From Eubacteriaceae bacterium (GTDB taxonomy: Bacteria; Bacillota; Clostridia; Lachnospirales; Lachnospiraceae), in NCBI GenBank assembly GCA_902362455.1, contig CABIWJ010000003.1:280342-344341 (forward strand): a DNA stretch of 64,000 nucleotides. Direction: 5' to 3'. The stretch's first letter is position 1. Each line of letters opens with the position of its first letter. Shown one piece after another: positions 54,870 to 62,097 of this stretch. The notes beneath the pieces are model-generated. The model did no database searches, was not told the origin of the DNA, and was given only the letters and a program-made list of their open reading frames with translations. Position numbers and translations under genes: made by a program.

Positions 54870-55451
54870 TTAACGATTTTCAATCACCTTATCTATTAAG
54901 CCATATTCCATAGCCTGATAAGCATCCATATAGTTGTCACGTTCTGTATCCACTTCAATCACTTCTAATGGTTTTCCGGTATTCTTTGCTAAAATTTCAT
55001 TTAACTTCTTACGTGTCTTTAAAATATGATCTGCTACAATCTTAATCTCTGTTGCCTGTCCCTGTGCTCCACCAAGTGGCTGGTGTATCATAATCTCTGC
55101 GTTAGGTAATGCGAATCTCTTACCCTTAGCACCACCTGAAAGTAAAAATGCTCCCATACTTGCTGCCATTCCCATACAAATTGTAGATACATCACATTTG
55201 ATATAATTCATTGTATCATAAATAGCCATTCCTGCTGTTACAGAACCACCCGGGCTGTTTATATATAAATGAATATCTTTATTAGGGTCTTCTGACTCTA
55301 AGAAAAGTAACTGTGCTACAACAAGACTTGCTGTTGTCTCATTTACTTCTTCACCTAAAAAAATAATTCTATCCTTTAAAAGTCTTGAATAAATATCATA
55401 AGATCTTTCGCCTTTTCCAGTCTGCTCTACGACATAAGGTACCAAACTCAT
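54870..55451 (-). CDS. clpP: ATP-dependent Clp protease proteolytic subunit
   Basis: A serine protease of 193 residues forming a 14-mer barrel with ClpX. The catalytic triad is visible: Ser98 in [10 protein letters not shown], His123 in IMIHQPLGG and Asp172 in [26 protein letters not shown] is the family signature. It lies between tig and clpX. Confidence 0.98.
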   Translation of the reverse strand: MSLVPYVVEQTGKGERSYDIYSRLLKDRIIFLGEEVNETTASLVVAQLLFLESEDPNKDIHLYINSPGGSVTAGMAIYDTMNYIKCDVSTICMGMAASMGAFLLSGGAKGKRFALPNAEIMIHQPLGGAQGQATEIKIVADHILKTRKKLNEILAKNTGKPLEVIEVDTERDNYMDAYQAMEYGLIDKVIENR

Positions 55452-55483
55452 ACAAAATCCTCTCCTATCTACTAATTTTATTT

Positions 55484-55507
55484 ATGGGTCCGCCATAGCG
55501 AACCCAT
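55484..55507. repeat. Hairpin between tig and clpP
   Basis: ATGGGTTCGC and GCGGACCCAT pair almost fully (one mismatch) around a 4-nt loop in the 97-bp tig-clpP gap. It may terminate part of the tig transcripts or stabilise the mRNA ends so that the genes differ in level. Confidence 0.5.
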
Positions 55508-55548
55508 TTTCTTTATCTCATTTTATAAACTTCTGATCAGGCTATTGA

Positions 55549-56835
55549 TTATACTTCCTTAGCATTCTCTGTTACGAATTCAACTGCTTTCTTAACCTGG
55601 ATATCTCTCTTCATATTCTCTTTATCAGCGTCTGTTAATAAGTCTTTAAGCTTATCAGCTTCCATCTGGTATGCTGATGCCATATCATTTATTTCATTAT
55701 TAACGTCTTCATCTGTAACTTCAAAGTTCTCTTTATCAGCAACTGCTTCAAGAACAAGTCTGCTCTGGATACGTTTTAATGCCTGTGGTCTCATCTGTTC
55801 TAACAATTTATCAGATGTTAATCCTGTATATTGGAAGTACTGGTCGATTGTAAGTCCCTGTGCACTGATTCTTCTTGCAAAATCTTCTGCCATCTGTCTA
55901 ACCTGTGAATCTACCATTGCATCAGGTATCTCCATCTTAGCACCTTCGATAATCTTCTCGATTGTTGCTTCTTCTTTTGCTGATTTAGCTTCATCAGCCT
56001 TTTTCTCTTCGATTTTTGTCTTAATGCTTGCTTTATATTCATCAACTGTTGAGAATTCTGAAACATCTTCTACGAAATCATTATCAAGTTCTGGTAATTC
56101 TTTCTTCTTAATCTCTTTAACAGTAACTTTGAATAATGCTGGTTTACCCTTTAATTCTTCTGCATGATATTCTTCAGGGAATGTAACGTTAACGTCAACC
56201 TCTTCTCCAATGTTCTTACCAATTAACTGTTCTTCAAATGTATCAATAAATGAGTGAGAACCAATTGTTAATGGATAATCTGTTCCTTTTCCACCTTCGA
56301 ATGCAACACCATCAACAAAGCCTTCGAAATCGATAACTGTCATATCGCCATCTTCAACTGCTCTGTCATCTACAGTGATAATTCTTGAGTTCTGTTCTCT
56401 TTCTTTGTCTATTTCAGCCATAATCTCTTCATCTGATACTGAAACATCACTCTTAGGTACTTCTACGCCTTTATATTCACCTAACTCAACTTCTGGTTTA
56501 ACTGCAACTTCTGCTGTGAAGATAAATTCTTTACCGGCTTCAATCTGTACAACATCAATCTTAGGCTGTGAAACTATCTCTAATTCACTTTCCTTAACTG
56601 CTGCTTCGTATGCTGTAGGAATCATATCATTAACAGCATCTTCATAGAATACACCGACACCGTACATTTTCTCTACCATTTTACGAGGTACTTTACCTTT
56701 TCTGAAACCAGGAACGCTAATTCTTGATTTCTGTTTCTGATAAGCCTTTTCAATTGCTTTTTCTACCTCTTCTGCTGATACTTCAATTGTAAGTTTAGCC
56801 ATATTTTTTTCCAGTTTCTCAACCTGTAAACTCAT
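55549..56835 (-). CDS. tig: Trigger factor
   Basis: A ribosome-bound chaperone and peptidyl-prolyl isomerase of 428 residues. The ribosome-docking signature is in the N-terminal SVPGFRKGKVPRKMVEKMYG. The FKBP domain follows (DDRAVEDGDMTVIDFEGFVDGVAFEGG, residues about 155-240), then the helical C-terminal chaperone arms. It heads the tig-clpP-clpX-ysxC cluster. Confidence 0.97.
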   Translation of the reverse strand: MSLQVEKLEKNMAKLTIEVSAEEVEKAIEKAYQKQKSRISVPGFRKGKVPRKMVEKMYGVGVFYEDAVNDMIPTAYEAAVKESELEIVSQPKIDVVQIEAGKEFIFTAEVAVKPEVELGEYKGVEVPKSDVSVSDEEIMAEIDKEREQNSRIITVDDRAVEDGDMTVIDFEGFVDGVAFEGGKGTDYPLTIGSHSFIDTFEEQLIGKNIGEEVDVNVTFPEEYHAEELKGKPALFKVTVKEIKKKELPELDNDFVEDVSEFSTVDEYKASIKTKIEEKKADEAKSAKEEATIEKIIEGAKMEIPDAMVDSQVRQMAEDFARRISAQGLTIDQYFQYTGLTSDKLLEQMRPQALKRIQSRLVLEAVADKENFEVTDEDVNNEINDMASAYQMEADKLKDLLTDADKENMKRDIQVKKAVEFVTENAKEV

Positions 56836-56968
56836 TAAACTTCCTCCATTCTGCCGTATACTACGGCTTAGCTATTTTTAGCAGTATATCTGCAATATTT
56901 TCTTTCTAACCTTTTCATTTTAACTAAAGGCAATGTGACATCGTAGTATTATATCATAAAGAAATCTT

Positions 56969-57850
56969 TTAGTCTATCTTTTTTTCTACAGTTTCTAAAG
57001 TCTGTTCTACACCTGTGTTAAATAATACAATTAATTTTGTCACTTTATAATTATGTCCATTCTTCTGCACCGTACTTTCATCAGTCCTTGTCGATACGAT
57101 ATATTTATTAGTAGAACAGCTTATTGTCACTACATCTCCTGATAACAATTCGATAGTAGCATTAGGTATCTTAGATACTCTATAGGTCTTACTTCCGTCT
57201 GTAATAAGCTCCTTCGGTGCTGTCGGCTTAGTCTGACTGCCTCCGTTACTTTCTGAATTTGAATTATTTCCAGAATTACTGTTTCCATTATTGTTTGAAG
57301 TGTTTCCATTATTGTTTGAAGTGTTTCCATTATTAGAAGTGTTTCCACTACCTGCACCATTATTGCCGCTGTTACTTCCACTATTTATATCGCCTGCATT
57401 GGCAGCTGAATTGCCTGCCTGGCCATTTTCCGAGTCACTATTTCCATGATTCTCAGCTTCCTGTGCGTTCTTGCCATTATCAGATATTGTTACCTTAATG
57501 CTGTCTGTATATGTACTTCCACCTGATTTGACAGTATAATTAGCAGTATATGTTCCTGGTTTATCATTTCTGACATTCACTGCATTTACCTCGAGTGAAT
57601 AATCATCTGTTTCACCCGATGTCTTAATACCTGATGTGTAATCTATGTCACTTCCCGCTGGTGCAATTACATTATCAAGATTAAATTTCACACCACTATC
57701 ATTAATATCTAACGAGCCAGTAACAACGCCCTCTGTATCTCCGTATGAAATCTTTTTCTTCTTACCACAGGCAGTCATACTTCCGATTACTAATACTAAT
57801 GCACCGGCAACACATATTATCTTCGTTAATCTTATATTTAATTTCTTCAA
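56969..57850 (-). CDS. Lipoprotein with Ig-like domain and Asn/Gly/Ser-rich linker
   Basis: About 293 residues. The lipoprotein signal (IICVAGALVLVIGSMTAC with Cys as lipid site) is followed by a beta-rich domain of the bacterial Ig/DUF5011 kind (DDYSLEVNAVNVRNDKPGTYTANYTV). A low-complexity linker (57282-57341 encodes near-identical GNTSNNN units) leads to a C-terminal beta domain with paired strands (VVTISCSTNKYIVSTRTDES). The start is a TTG at 57850 after AAAGGTG. The function is unknown; it is likely a cell-envelope protein. Confidence 0.7.
   Translation of the reverse strand: MKKLNIRLTKIICVAGALVLVIGSMTACGKKKKISYGDTEGVVTGSLDINDSGVKFNLDNVIAPAGSDIDYTSGIKTSGETDDYSLEVNAVNVRNDKPGTYTANYTVKSGGSTYTDSIKVTISDNGKNAQEAENHGNSDSENGQAGNSAANAGDINSGSNSGNNGAGSGNTSNNGNTSNNNGNTSNNNGNSNSGNNSNSESNGGSQTKPTAPKELITDGSKTYRVSKIPNATIELLSGDVVTISCSTNKYIVSTRTDESTVQKNGHNYKVTKLIVLFNTGVEQTLETVEKKID
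57282..57341 (-). repeat. 21-bp coding tandem repeat in the lipoprotein linker
   Basis: Two perfect 21-bp copies of TTTCCATTATTGTTTGAAGTG (plus-strand reading) and a third shortened to 18 bp. They encode GNTSNNN-type units and are likely to vary in number between strains by slippage. Confidence 0.75.
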
Positions 57851-57884
57851 TATTAATTCGCACCTTTCTAACACGATATATGCA

Positions 57885-58427
57885 TTATACTAACTGTATC
57901 TTCTCTGCTATTGAATCAGCCTCATCTTTACTCTTTAATATCGCAACTAATTCAAGTCCCATATCAATAGCAGCACCTAATCCTCTTGCTGTTGTTACAT
58001 TTCCATCTGTTATGACTTTCTCACGTTTATAGGTTGCACCTTTTAACGAATCTTCATATCCCGGGTAGCAGCTTACTAACTTACCTTCTAAGATTCCGAG
58101 TTCTCCTAAGATACTAGGAGCTGCACATATTGCCGCAAGTCTTTTGCCTTTATTATTAAAATCTTTAATATTAGCCACTAATGTCTTGCATGCTGCAAGA
58201 TTAGGTGTTCCAGGTATTCCTCCTGGCAGGAATATTAATTCTGCTTTATCAAAATCTACATCTTTAATTAAAGCATCTGCCTTAATTACAATGTTATGCG
58301 AACTTTTAACTTCATAATTATCTGAGACCGATACAGTAACTGTCTCAATACCAGCTCTTCTTAATATATCAACTACCATTAATGCTTCTACTTCTTCAAA
58401 ACCATCTGCTAAAAATGCGTATACCAT
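57885..58427 (-). CDS. DJ-1/PfpI family protein
   Basis: 180 residues of the DJ-1/ThiJ/YajL type. The nucleophile elbow is AAICAAPSILGE (Cys) with the conserved Glu in ADGFEEVEAL. LPGGIPGTPNL is another family mark. Proposed roles are protein or nucleotide deglycase and redox chaperone; the assignment in this organism is open. It is followed by the lipoprotein gene on the same strand. Confidence 0.92.
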   Translation of the reverse strand: MVYAFLADGFEEVEALMVVDILRRAGIETVTVSVSDNYEVKSSHNIVIKADALIKDVDFDKAELIFLPGGIPGTPNLAACKTLVANIKDFNNKGKRLAAICAAPSILGELGILEGKLVSCYPGYEDSLKGATYKREKVITDGNVTTARGLGAAIDMGLELVAILKSKDEADSIAEKIQLV

Positions 58428-58587
58428 AATTTTTTCTCCTTTTCCATAGACTTAGCCTTATAACACTGACAGTATAACATATTCCTGATATTTTTTCATC
58501 ATTTTAGATTTTTTTTATTATTTAAATATACATTTTTCAAGGCTTATATGTTAAAATATTCTATATAAAAAATCGTAATACCAAACG

Positions 58588-58608
58588 GAGGTTGGTGTAA
58601 AAAATAAT
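58588..58608 (+). repeat. Direct repeat, left copy, at the CYTH start
   Basis: GAGGTTGGTGTAAAAAATAAT includes the ribosome site and first bases of the CYTH gene. A copy with one substitution and one extra base lies at 59077-59098, just after the same gene. Confidence 0.6.
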
Positions 58609-59071
58609 GGAAATAGAAAGAAAGTTTCTAATTACAAGTTTACCTGACAATTTAGAATTATGCAGATTTCATCTTATAGAACAGGCATATCTGTGTACAG
58701 AGCCGGTAGTCCGTATCCGTAAAGAAGATGACACCTATTATCTTACTTACAAATCAAAAGGCTTACTATCCCGAGAAGAATATAATCTTCCGCTTACTGC
58801 AGATAGTTATTCCCATCTGCTTAAGAAAGCTGATGGGAATATAATTACTAAGAAACGTTACCTGATTCCTTATAATAATTACACAATCGAATTAGATATA
58901 TTTGAAGGAATATTTAAGGGACTTATAATCGCAGAAGTCGAATTCAGCTCTGAGGATGAGGCTAATTCTTTTAGTGGTCCTGAATGGTTTGGCGAAGATG
59001 TAACATTTTCGAGCAAATTCCATAACAGTACCCTTAGTAAATTACAAAATCAAAGTGAACTTGAATTTTAA
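58607..59071 (+). CDS. CYTH domain protein (triphosphate-tunnel type)
   Basis: 154 residues. The N-terminal MEIERKF provides the ExExK motif. Further pairs of charged residues (VVRIRKED, YYLTYKSKG, REEYNLPL, TIELDIFEG, IAEVEFSS) line the tunnel of this fold. Family members hydrolyse inorganic triphosphate or thiamine triphosphate, or more rarely make cAMP; at this length triphosphatase is the likeliest. The spacing between GGAGG and ATG is long (about 15 nt). The gene is flanked by 21-bp direct repeats and followed by a terminator hairpin. Confidence 0.85.
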   Translation: MEIERKFLITSLPDNLELCRFHLIEQAYLCTEPVVRIRKEDDTYYLTYKSKGLLSREEYNLPLTADSYSHLLKKADGNIITKKRYLIPYNNYTIELDIFEGIFKGLIIAEVEFSSEDEANSFSGPEWFGEDVTFSSKFHNSTLSKLQNQSELEF

Positions 59072-59076
59072 GAAAT

Positions 59077-59098
59077 GAGGTTAGTGTGAAAAAATAAT
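59077..59098 (+). repeat. Direct repeat, right copy, after CYTH
   Basis: GAGGTTAGTGTGAAAAAATAAT, the partner of 58588-58608. Its end forms the left arm of the hairpin at 59083-59122. Confidence 0.6.
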
Positions 59099-59230
59099 AT
59101 TGATACACTTATTTTTCACACTGTTATTTGCTTCAGAGCAAAAGCAAATAGCTTTTATGGCAGAAGAGAAATCGCCTGTGCAAATTTCTCTTCGTCTCTT
59201 CACAGCAAGTCGCTCAGAAAAGAGGTAAAT
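59083..59230 (+). repeat. Multi-hairpin leader element (copy 3) / CYTH terminator
   Basis: Three hairpins in series before the GH13 start. The first is AGTGTGAAAAAATAA/TTATTTTTCACACT (59083-59122), the second GTTATTTGCTT/AAGCAAATAGC (59123-59152), the third GAAGAGAAAT/ATTTCTCTTC (59163-59193). The AAGAGG ribosome site follows. The first can also act as a CYTH terminator. The order GTGTGAAA hairpin then TATTTG hairpin then start codon matches copies 1 and 2. Confidence 0.65.
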
Positions 59231-61003
59231 ATGAATTTAGCAGCTATATATCATCGTTGTACTGATAACTACTGTTATTGTCTCGATGATGACAATATTA
59301 TTATTTCAATTAAGACAGGATATGACGTTGACAAAATAACACTTTGTTATTGTGATCCTTTTTCTACAGGTATTATGGGTTCTAACAGTCGCTATAAAAT
59401 TGAAACAATCGAGATGACGGATGTAAAATATCTTGAGCATCACATCTTCTGGAGTATTAAGATTGCACCTAAGTATAAACGTCTTGCATATCATTTTATT
59501 ATTGAAAATGAAAACGAGAAGTATCATATGTATGAGGACCGTTTCTATACTCCTGCCGAACTTAAGAATTTCAAAGGTCGTGAACAGGTATTTATGTTCC
59601 CATGGATGAATCCTTCTGATATTATAAGAACTCCTGACTGGGTAAATGACACTGTCTGGTATCAGATTTTCATTGACCGGTTCTGCAATGGCAATCCTGA
59701 CATCAATCCTAAAAATGTTAAACCATGGGGTTCTGCCGATAAACCTGTTAAATATAATGACTATTATGGTGGAGATATCAAGGGAATCACAAGCAAACTT
59801 GACTATCTTGCCGACCTTGGAATTACAGGTCTTTACTTAACTCCTGTATGTAAGGCTAAAAGTAATCATAAATATGACACTATGAGTTTTACAAAGATTG
59901 ATCCACACTTTGGTACTGATGAGGATATGATTGAACTCGTTTCTGATGCCCACAACCACGGTATTCGTGTAATGATGGACGGTGTATTTAATCATACTGG
60001 TATATTTTTTAAACCTTGGCAGGACATTTTGCAAAATGGTCCTGAGTCTAAATATTATGACTGGTTTATGATTAATTCATGGCCTTTTAAGAATACTGGA
60101 AGGTCCTCTGATTCGAAGTCAGGCAACTACTATACTTTCAGCTTCTATGATGGTATGCCTAAGTTAAACACTAATAATCCGCGAGTAATCAGATATATTA
60201 TCAAGGTTCTTAAAAGCTGGATATTAAAATATGATATTGATGGTATACGTCTTGATGTGGCAGGTGAAATTTCCCATACATTATGCAAAGAGATTCATAG
60301 GGAATTAAAGGCTCTCAAATCTGATTTCTATATACTTGGCGAGTTATGGCACGACAGTATGCCTTGGCTTCGTGGTGATGAATACGATTCTGTAATGAAT
60401 TATCCTTTCGGAGACAGTATTGATGCTTTCTGGCAGGATTCTAAGAAATCTTCTACTGATTTATTATATGCCATAAACAGATGCTTCACTATGTATCCTG
60501 AGCAGGTTAACCGCGTATTATTCAACCTTTTAGACTCTCACGATACTATTCGTCTCGCAACTAAATTAAATAATATTCATATATTCTATCAGCAATTAGC
60601 AGTATTATTTACAATGCCCGGAACTGTATGTATATATTATGGTACAGAAATAGCTATGGAGGGTAGTTACGACCCTGACTGTCGTCGTTGTATGCCTTGG
60701 AATAAAATTAACCGCGGTGAATATCATGACAGAATTTCTCTTATGAAATCACTTATTGCACTTCGTAACGATAATCCTGCGTTTAGAAGTAATCTGTATA
60801 AATTTATTAATATACCTGATAATCCGAGAATAATCTGTTATGAAAGATTTACCGATGATGGCAAAAATAAAATAACCGTCGTACTGAATTGCAGTACAAA
60901 CGATTATTCTATTACATTTCCTAAGAAATCTGTTCTGTTCTCAATAAATTACAAAAATGAACTTCTTCTTCCGAACGGAATATTAGTCTACACAACTAAA
61001 TAA
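59231..61003 (+). CDS. Neopullulanase/cyclomaltodextrinase-like GH13 enzyme
   Basis: 590 residues without a signal peptide, so cytoplasmic. The N-terminal about 125 residues form a CBM34-like beta domain (MFPWMNPSDIIRTPDWVNDTVWYQIFIDRF marks the junction). GH13 motifs: DGVFNHTG, DGIRLDVAGE (nucleophile), ILGELWHD (acid/base) and LLDSHDT. It probably degrades imported maltodextrins, cyclodextrins or pullulan fragments, complementing the secreted alpha-amylase at 197-1909. Its end overlaps the convergent HD-GYP gene by 8 bp. Confidence 0.9.
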   Translation: MNLAAIYHRCTDNYCYCLDDDNIIISIKTGYDVDKITLCYCDPFSTGIMGSNSRYKIETIEMTDVKYLEHHIFWSIKIAPKYKRLAYHFIIENENEKYHMYEDRFYTPAELKNFKGREQVFMFPWMNPSDIIRTPDWVNDTVWYQIFIDRFCNGNPDINPKNVKPWGSADKPVKYNDYYGGDIKGITSKLDYLADLGITGLYLTPVCKAKSNHKYDTMSFTKIDPHFGTDEDMIELVSDAHNHGIRVMMDGVFNHTGIFFKPWQDILQNGPESKYYDWFMINSWPFKNTGRSSDSKSGNYYTFSFYDGMPKLNTNNPRVIRYIIKVLKSWILKYDIDGIRLDVAGEISHTLCKEIHRELKALKSDFYILGELWHDSMPWLRGDEYDSVMNYPFGDSIDAFWQDSKKSSTDLLYAINRCFTMYPEQVNRVLFNLLDSHDTIRLATKLNNIHIFYQQLAVLFTMPGTVCIYYGTEIAMEGSYDPDCRRCMPWNKINRGEYHDRISLMKSLIALRNDNPAFRSNLYKFINIPDNPRIICYERFTDDGKNKITVVLNCSTNDYSITFPKKSVLFSINYKNELLLPNGILVYTTK

Positions 61004-62096
61004 GTTTAGCAATTTTAATAGATTTGTCCTTGGACAAATCTATTGCTTTGTTATTAGTCGATAATACAACAGGTCTGCCTAGCGAAGTACTATTAATCAT
61101 TATTATCTTTCCCTCTGTTCCATCAGTAAGAAGAACTGTACTCCCCACATATAACAATGCTATTTTCTGAAGAAATATCATAAGATATCCCGGTTCAAAT
61201 ATATCGATACACATTTCAAAATATTCGATAACATCAAACGGTGACATTCCCTCTCTGTATACACGATTCGCCGTCATTGCATCATATACATCTGCAATCG
61301 CCACAATTTTTGCCACATCATCTATCTGGTTTCTCTTTAATCCCTGTGGATATCCCGAACCATCGCATTTCTCATGGTGCATTAATGCAGCATTTCTTAT
61401 CCTGTTATCAACCGGCTGACTCTTAAGTATCTCATAGCCTAATATCGGATGCATTTTTATAATTCTATATTCCTCATCAGTAAGTCGTGATGGTTTCGCA
61501 ATAATCTCTTTAGGTATCTTAATTTTACCAATATCGTGCAGAAGTCCTGCTGCCGTTAATAATTCAACATCTTTCGCACCATATCCCAGCCATCCAGCAA
61601 ATACATTGCATATCAGCGAAACACTCATAGAATGTGCGAATGTTAAATCATCATAACCTCTCATACAGCTCAAGATATCCATAAGATTATATCTGGAACT
61701 ATTAGAATTAATGACTTTCTTAACGGATTCTAACAATCCATTTATATCGATTTCTTCATTCTTGTATACAACTTCATTTAACTTATTACTAAGTTCGTCA
61801 ACGGATTCTTCAAAACTATATCTGAATGTCTTAAAATCTTCTGATTGTTTTATCTTCTCGAAATATCCTGATTCCTCACTTCTCTCATAAGCACTGCTTT
61901 CCATAAATATATCATCTATATCAGATTTCACAATAATTTTAAGTACAACTACATCATAATTCTCAAGTTTCCTTATTATCTCTTTATCAAGCACTGTACC
62001 AAAAGGCGCAATGAGTCTGCCTTTAGTATCATAGACATCCCCCGCAAGTTCCATGCCTTCTTTCGCTTCCGAAATAAGTATTCTCTTAACTGCCAT
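60996..62096 (-). CDS. HD-GYP domain protein, putative cyclic-di-GMP phosphodiesterase
   Basis: 366 residues. The N-terminal part (about 130 residues) is a small unassigned domain beginning RILISEAKEGMELAGDVYD, as in many Clostridia HD-GYP proteins. The HD pair lies in AGLLHDIGKIKIPKEI and the GYP motif in HHEKCDGSGYPQGL, followed by IVAIADVYDAMTANRVYREG. Both are intact, so full hydrolysis of cyclic-di-GMP to GMP is likely. It starts one base after the stop of the EAL gene, so both are co-translated. Confidence 0.92.
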   Translation of the reverse strand: MAVKRILISEAKEGMELAGDVYDTKGRLIAPFGTVLDKEIIRKLENYDVVVLKIIVKSDIDDIFMESSAYERSEESGYFEKIKQSEDFKTFRYSFEESVDELSNKLNEVVYKNEEIDINGLLESVKKVINSNSSRYNLMDILSCMRGYDDLTFAHSMSVSLICNVFAGWLGYGAKDVELLTAAGLLHDIGKIKIPKEIIAKPSRLTDEEYRIIKMHPILGYEILKSQPVDNRIRNAALMHHEKCDGSGYPQGLKRNQIDDVAKIVAIADVYDAMTANRVYREGMSPFDVIEYFEMCIDIFEPGYLMIFLQKIALLYVGSTVLLTDGTEGKIIMINSTSLGRPVVLSTNNKAIDLSKDKSIKIAKLI

Positions 62097-62097
62097 A

